Assembly: GCA_018242525.1 (NCBI GenBank)
Contig: JAFEBS010000019.1
Coordinates: forward strand, 248,001-312,000
DNA from: Planctomycetota bacterium
Lineage (GTDB): Bacteria; Planctomycetota; Planctomycetia; Planctomycetales; Planctomycetaceae
Length of the DNA stretch: 64,000 bases
Reading direction: 5' to 3'
The position numbers were made by a program, and so were the translations under genes. Shown one piece after another: positions 60,188 through 64,000 of this stretch (position 1 is its first letter; each line of letters starts with the position of its first letter). Under the pieces are notes generated by a model. The model was not told where the DNA came from. It did no database searches and saw only the letters and a list, made by a program, of their open reading frames with translations.

Positions 60188-62542
60188 ATGACGCACAAAG
60201 GCATTTTCGTCGTGCTCTTCGTGGCGAGCCTGGCCTCGCCGAGTAGGGCTGATGAGCCTGCCGCAGGCCAGATCGAGAAAGCCTCACCCGTTCTGAAACA
60301 GTTGATCCAGTCGCATTGCCTGGCCTGTCACGACAAGTTGACCAGGAAGGCCGGACTCGTACTGGAGGAACTGCTGGCCGCCGACATGGATCGCAATGCC
60401 GAAGCGTGGGAGAAAGTTGTTCGAAAGCTTTCAGCGCGACAAATGCCTCCTCCGGATTCACCGCGACCCACGGAAGTCGATTTTGACGCGGCCATCTTGG
60501 CGATGATTTCGTCGCTCGATGCCGTTGCAGTGAAGTCACCGAATCCGGGACGCACCGAAACGTTTCGGCGGCTCAATCGCACGGAGTATCAGAACACCAT
60601 CCGCGATCTGCTGGGATTGGACGTCGACGTTGCTGCGCTGTTGCCGGCGGATGAATCCAGTCACGGCTTCGACAACGTGACGGTCGCCGATCTCTCGCCG
60701 ACTCTGCTGAACCGTTACATCTCGGCCGCGCAGAAAATCAGCCGCCTGGCGGTCGGCACCACGTCGCGAGTTCCCTCCGCGGAAACGGTGCGGGTGCGGC
60801 CTGACATCACGCAGGACGTTCCCATCGACGGTCTGCCGATCGGCACGCGCGGCGGGACCTTGATCAAGCATCACTTTCCACAGGATGGTGACTATGAGAT
60901 TCAAGTCCACCTGATGCGAGACCGGAATGAAGGGGTCGAGGGCCTCAGTGAACTTCACGAGATGGAAATCCTGTTGGACCGCCAGCGGGTGGAACTGTTC
61001 ACCGTGAAGCCCCCCGCCAGGGGGCAGAGCGATCAGGCGGTCGATGCGAATCTGAAGTCGCGGATCCACGCATCGGCCGGGCCGCACAAGCTGGGTGTCG
61101 CCTTTTTGAAGAAGTCGTCGTCGCTGCTGGAAACGACCCGGCAACCGCTGAATGTGCATTTCAATTACTACCGGCATCCGCGACTGGGCCCGGCCATTTA
61201 CGAGGTCTCCATCATCGGCCCGATGGAAGCCACAGGGCCGGGCCAGACTCCCAGTCGACGTCGGATCTTCATCAGTCATCCCGAGAACCCCGATGACGAA
61301 CAGGACTGTGCCCGACGAATTCTGTCCAATTTGACTCGACGAGCCTATCGGCGACCCGTTGATGATGCCGACTTGCGGGGGCCGCTGGCGTTCTACAAAC
61401 AGGGGCGCCAGGAAGGTGGCTTTGATGGCGGGATTGAAGCGGCACTCAGTTCGTTGCTGGTGAATCCGCAGTTTCTGTTTCGCATCGAGCGTGATCCTCC
61501 GGGCATCAAGCCGGGGACCCCTTATCGCATTTCGCAAATTGAATTGGCTTCGCGCCTTTCGTACTTCCTGTGGAGTAGCACGCCCGACGACGAACTGCTC
61601 GATCTGGCCACTCGCGGCACACTGAGCCAGCCCGAGGTGCTCGAGCAGCAGGTGAGACGAATGCTGGCGGATGGTCGTTCGCGGTCACTGGCCACCAACT
61701 TCGCAGGACAGTGGCTGTACCTGCGAAACCTGGAGGCGGCGATTCCCGACATGCGCCTGTTTCCGGACTTTGATGACAACCTGCGTCAGGCACTGCGTCA
61801 GGAAACGGAACTGTTCTTCGACAGCATCCTGCGTGAGGACCGTGATGTGCTGGAACTGATCCAGGCCCGGTACACATTTTTGAACGAGCGATTGGCCAAA
61901 CACTATGGCATTCCTCATGTGTACGGCAGCCAGTTCCGCCGAGTGGCGGTTGACGATGAAAGTCATCGCGGCGGGTTGCTGCGCCACGGAAGTATCCTGA
62001 CGGTGACCTCGTATGCGACACGCACATCGCCCGTGCTGCGCGGTCACTGGGTGCTGCAGAATCTGGTGGGAGCGGCACCGCCACCGCCTCCGCCGGATGT
62101 CCCCGCACTAAAAGACAATACAGTCTCCAGCTTGCTCTCGATCCGTGAGCGGTTGCAGCAGCATCGCGCCGATGCAGCCTGTGCCAGTTGCCATCAGCAG
62201 ATGGATCCGGTCGGATTCTCTCTGGAGAACTTCGATGCGGTGGGCCGCTGGCGGGAAATGGAAGGGGGCCAGGCGATCGACGTGACCGGCGGCCTGATCG
62301 ACGGCAGCGAATTCAAGGGCGTGTCCGGTCTGGAAACCGCGTTGCTCAGTCGCCCGGAATTGTTCGTGCGAACGCTGACCGAAAAACTGTTGACCTATGG
62401 GCTGGGCCGGGGTGTCGAGTACTATGATGCACCGGCCGTCCGCCAGATTGTGCGCGACGCCCGCAACGACGACTATCGATTTTCGAGCCTGATTGTGGGC
62501 ATCGTCAAAAGCACGCCGTTTCAGATGAGGAACGCTCCATGA
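60188..62542 (+). CDS. Secreted cytochrome-like protein with DUF1587/1592/1588/1585 domains
   Basis: 784 residues from ATG 60188 (MTHKGIFVVLFVASLASPSR, signal peptide). The N-terminal PSD1-type haem motif is CLACH (LIQSHCLACHDKLTRK) with MPPPDSPRPT. The planctomycete domain series follows: DUF1587 (FRRLNRTEYQNTIRDLLGLD), DUF1595/1592 (NLTRRAYRRPVDDADL…, LASRLSYFLWSSTPDDELLD … FAGQWLYLRNL), DUF1588 (YATRTSPVLRGHWVLQNLVG, CASCHQQMDP with a second haem motif) and DUF1585 (LTEKLLTYGLGRGVEYYD). Its stop overlaps the DUF1552 start (ATGA). Confidence 0.93.
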   Translation: MTHKGIFVVLFVASLASPSRADEPAAGQIEKASPVLKQLIQSHCLACHDKLTRKAGLVLEELLAADMDRNAEAWEKVVRKLSARQMPPPDSPRPTEVDFDAAILAMISSLDAVAVKSPNPGRTETFRRLNRTEYQNTIRDLLGLDVDVAALLPADESSHGFDNVTVADLSPTLLNRYISAAQKISRLAVGTTSRVPSAETVRVRPDITQDVPIDGLPIGTRGGTLIKHHFPQDGDYEIQVHLMRDRNEGVEGLSELHEMEILLDRQRVELFTVKPPARGQSDQAVDANLKSRIHASAGPHKLGVAFLKKSSSLLETTRQPLNVHFNYYRHPRLGPAIYEVSIIGPMEATGPGQTPSRRRIFISHPENPDDEQDCARRILSNLTRRAYRRPVDDADLRGPLAFYKQGRQEGGFDGGIEAALSSLLVNPQFLFRIERDPPGIKPGTPYRISQIELASRLSYFLWSSTPDDELLDLATRGTLSQPEVLEQQVRRMLADGRSRSLATNFAGQWLYLRNLEAAIPDMRLFPDFDDNLRQALRQETELFFDSILREDRDVLELIQARYTFLNERLAKHYGIPHVYGSQFRRVAVDDESHRGGLLRHGSILTVTSYATRTSPVLRGHWVLQNLVGAAPPPPPPDVPALKDNTVSSLLSIRERLQQHRADAACASCHQQMDPVGFSLENFDAVGRWREMEGGQAIDVTGGLIDGSEFKGVSGLETALLSRPELFVRTLTEKLLTYGLGRGVEYYDAPAVRQIVRDARNDDYRFSSLIVGIVKSTPFQMRNAP

Positions 62543-63888
62543 TCGTCCTGAAAAAGGCGTTGTCCCGACGCACCTTCCTGCGGGGTGTGGGTGCGACGCT
62601 GGCGCTGCCACTCCTGGATGCCATGATCCCGGCCCTGACCGCGCTGGCGGATACGCCGGCCAACCCGGCTCAACTGCGTCGACTCGGTTTTGTCTACATG
62701 CCAATGGGCTGCGATGTGACCCGCTGGGCTCCGCCCGGGGCGAAGTCGCTTGAGGAATTGTCTCCCACGCTGAATCCGCTCGCGCCGGTGAAGAACAAGG
62801 TGGCGGTGATTTCCAATCTGGAGTTGCGAAACGCGTACCCGGGTACTCATGCGACTTCCAACTCCGCTTTCTTGAGTGCTGCGACAGCCCGACGGACGGA
62901 AAGTACAGACTACCATCTGGGCACCACAGTCGATCAGATCGCGGCGAAACAGATCGGTCGCGATACTCAGCTTCCTTCGCTCGAACTGTCGATGGACCTG
63001 CTGTCCGTCGTCGGTCAATGTGATAACGGCTATGCCTGCGTCTATCAGAACAACCTGTCGTGGTCATCTCCGACGACACCCTTGCCAGCGGAAGCTCATC
63101 CGCGAATTGTGTTTGAAAGCCTGTTCGGCGGAGAAGGAGGGGCCGCGGACCGTCAAGCGGCGCTCCGGAAACGAGCCAGCCTGCTCGATTCTGTGAACGA
63201 CGAACTCGTGCGACTGCAGAAGACGCTCGGTCCCGGCGACCGCAATCGAGTCAACCAGTACCTGGATTCCGTGCGCGACGTCGAACGCCGCATTCAGCAG
63301 GCTGAAGCGGTTGCCGGACAAAATCCCGTGCCGGACATCGATCGTCCTGCAGGCGTCCCCGCTTCGTACGCCGACCATGCCCGACTCATGTTCGACCTGC
63401 AGGCGGTCGCTCTGCAGGGGGACATCACGCGTGTGGTGACGTTCCAACTGGCACGGGAAACCAGCAATCGGACTTATTCCGACATCGGCATTTCCGAACC
63501 GCATCATCCGTTGACGCATCACGGCAACGATCCCGACAAGATTGCGAAGGTTGCCAGGATCAACCAGTTCCATGTTTCGCTGTTCGCCGGATTTCTGCAG
63601 AAGCTGCAGTCGATTCCGGAAGGGAACGGCTCACTGCTGGATCACGTGCTGTACCTGTATGGCAGCGGGATGGGGAATCCGAATGTTCACGACCACGTCA
63701 ACCTGCCAATCATTGTCGCAGGAGGAGCAGCCGGGAACATGCAGGGGGGGCGGCATATCCGTTACAACGATGCAACACCGCTGGCCAATCTGCACTTGAC
63801 GCTGCTCGACAAGGTCGGCGTCAAACTGGACTCGTTCGCCGACAGCAACGGGAAAGTCGACGAGCTTTTTAAACCAGTGCCCCTCTGA
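62539..63888 (+). CDS. Tat-exported DUF1552 protein
   Basis: 449 residues. Twin-arginine signal LSRRTFLRGVGATLALPLLD (8-27) fits DUF1552. Motifs: RLGFVYMPMGCDVTRWAPPG, NKVAVISNLELRNAYPG, SFLSAATARRTESTDYHLGT, TRVVTFQLARETSNRTYSDI and VLYLYGSGMGNPNVHDHVNL. DUF1552 proteins accompany DUF1592/1588/1585 proteins, as here, with 4-base overlap. Function unknown; they form the analogue of the DUF1501 partner. Confidence 0.93.
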   Translation: MIVLKKALSRRTFLRGVGATLALPLLDAMIPALTALADTPANPAQLRRLGFVYMPMGCDVTRWAPPGAKSLEELSPTLNPLAPVKNKVAVISNLELRNAYPGTHATSNSAFLSAATARRTESTDYHLGTTVDQIAAKQIGRDTQLPSLELSMDLLSVVGQCDNGYACVYQNNLSWSSPTTPLPAEAHPRIVFESLFGGEGGAADRQAALRKRASLLDSVNDELVRLQKTLGPGDRNRVNQYLDSVRDVERRIQQAEAVAGQNPVPDIDRPAGVPASYADHARLMFDLQAVALQGDITRVVTFQLARETSNRTYSDIGISEPHHPLTHHGNDPDKIAKVARINQFHVSLFAGFLQKLQSIPEGNGSLLDHVLYLYGSGMGNPNVHDHVNLPIIVAGGAAGNMQGGRHIRYNDATPLANLHLTLLDKVGVKLDSFADSNGKVDELFKPVPL

Positions 63889-63908
63889 CGCCGCGGAGAC
63901 GATTCGTC

Positions 63909-64000
63909 ATGCATCGAATGCCAATCGCCGTCTGTGCGACCGTGCTGCTGATGGCCAGTTCGACGTGGGCTGCGGAGACTCCGTTGGCAGACGCCGTTGA
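63909..64000 (+). CDS. Start of a secreted protein, probably ankyrin-repeat (truncated by the window)
   Basis: ATG 63909 begins MHRMPIAVCATVLLMASSTW then AAETPLADAVE, cut at the window edge. The first part is a signal peptide ending near WAA. PLADAVE is the start of an ankyrin-type helix (SPLADAAEKGD in many planctomycete proteins), and ankyrin genes commonly follow the DUF1592/DUF1552 pair. 20 bases separate it from the DUF1552 stop. Confidence 0.6.
   Translation, partial: MHRMPIAVCATVLLMASSTWAAETPLADAV

Noticed and set aside
1-64000. tRNA, rRNA or CRISPR array
   Set aside because: I looked for GTTCGAATC-type T-arms with flanking cloverleaf, for rRNA cores and for spaced repeats of 25-40 bases; none were convincing.

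Overview
The window reads as chromosomal DNA of a planctomycete (phylum Planctomycetota, probably Planctomycetales; genus not determinable by eye). The basis is gene content. There are two DUF1559 pseudopilin-like proteins with a GFTLIELLVVIAIIAVLIAL leader, three sets of secreted cytochrome-c-like plus Tat-exported partners (PSCyt1/DUF1549/DUF1553 with DUF1501, and DUF1587-1592-type with DUF1552), DUF1080 proteins, a kinase with leucine-rich repeats, and FG-GAP/ASPIC plus TPR pairs. GC content is high and signal peptides are abundant. I saw no tRNA, rRNA, CRISPR array, transposase or phage genes.

Layout. 1-2421: tail of an unknown gene, a secreted esterase (-) and a 740-base non-coding stretch packed with palindromic repeats. 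2422-4709: argH and truA overlapping by ATGA. 4773-6987: a DUF1080 double-domain protein and an esterase (-). 7000-8700: a C-type-lectin-like secreted protein between two copies of a 51-base repeat, then a frameshifted remnant. 8697-15256: LRR kinase, a decayed partial copy of the UPF0261 gene carrying a foreign fragment, two secreted proteins, and the intact UPF0261 gene with a palindrome inside its reading frame. 15509-16188: ECF sigma factor with an overlapping 49-codon ORF. 16628-20584: DUF1549 cytochrome and DUF1501 pair (-). 20926-25741: Gfo/Idh/MocA oxidoreductase, BlaI-type repressor with an iterated operator, and a BlaR1/M56 sensor with a very large C-terminal half. 25810-29993: an LptA/OstA-like envelope protein with kdsD, a lipopolysaccharide/Kdo pair. 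30231-33186: TPR and FG-GAP/ASPIC pair. 33341-36839: tandem duplication of a DUF1559 plus small lipoprotein cassette. 38383-45658: P1B-4 metal ATPase (apparently starting at ATT), ThiD2-ThiE fusion, an unknown protein, a small membrane protein, lactate permease and an Rrf2 regulator with three cysteines. 45818-50624: a four-gene envelope operon (-) in which two adjacent genes carry one extra G in a G run. 51242-55374: second DUF1549/DUF1501 pair. 55389-59063: cysE, CPBP protease, HSL-type esterase, DJ-1/PfpI protein. 59130-64000: TPR protein, then DUF1592-type, DUF1552 and the start of a probable ankyrin protein.

How the genes work together. Most of the window encodes exported proteins. Recurrent two-gene modules pair a haem-motif secreted protein with a Tat-exported partner. 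LPS synthesis is suggested by kdsD and the OstA-like protein. The BlaI/BlaR pair and the Rrf2 gene next to the lactate permease are the visible local regulatory circuits. The most unusual observations are the two G-run frameshifts in one operon, the candidate ATT and ATA start codons with good Shine-Dalgarno sequences, the palindrome inserted in frame in the UPF0261 gene, the nested pseudogene fragment, and several families of short palindromic or inverted-repeat elements.
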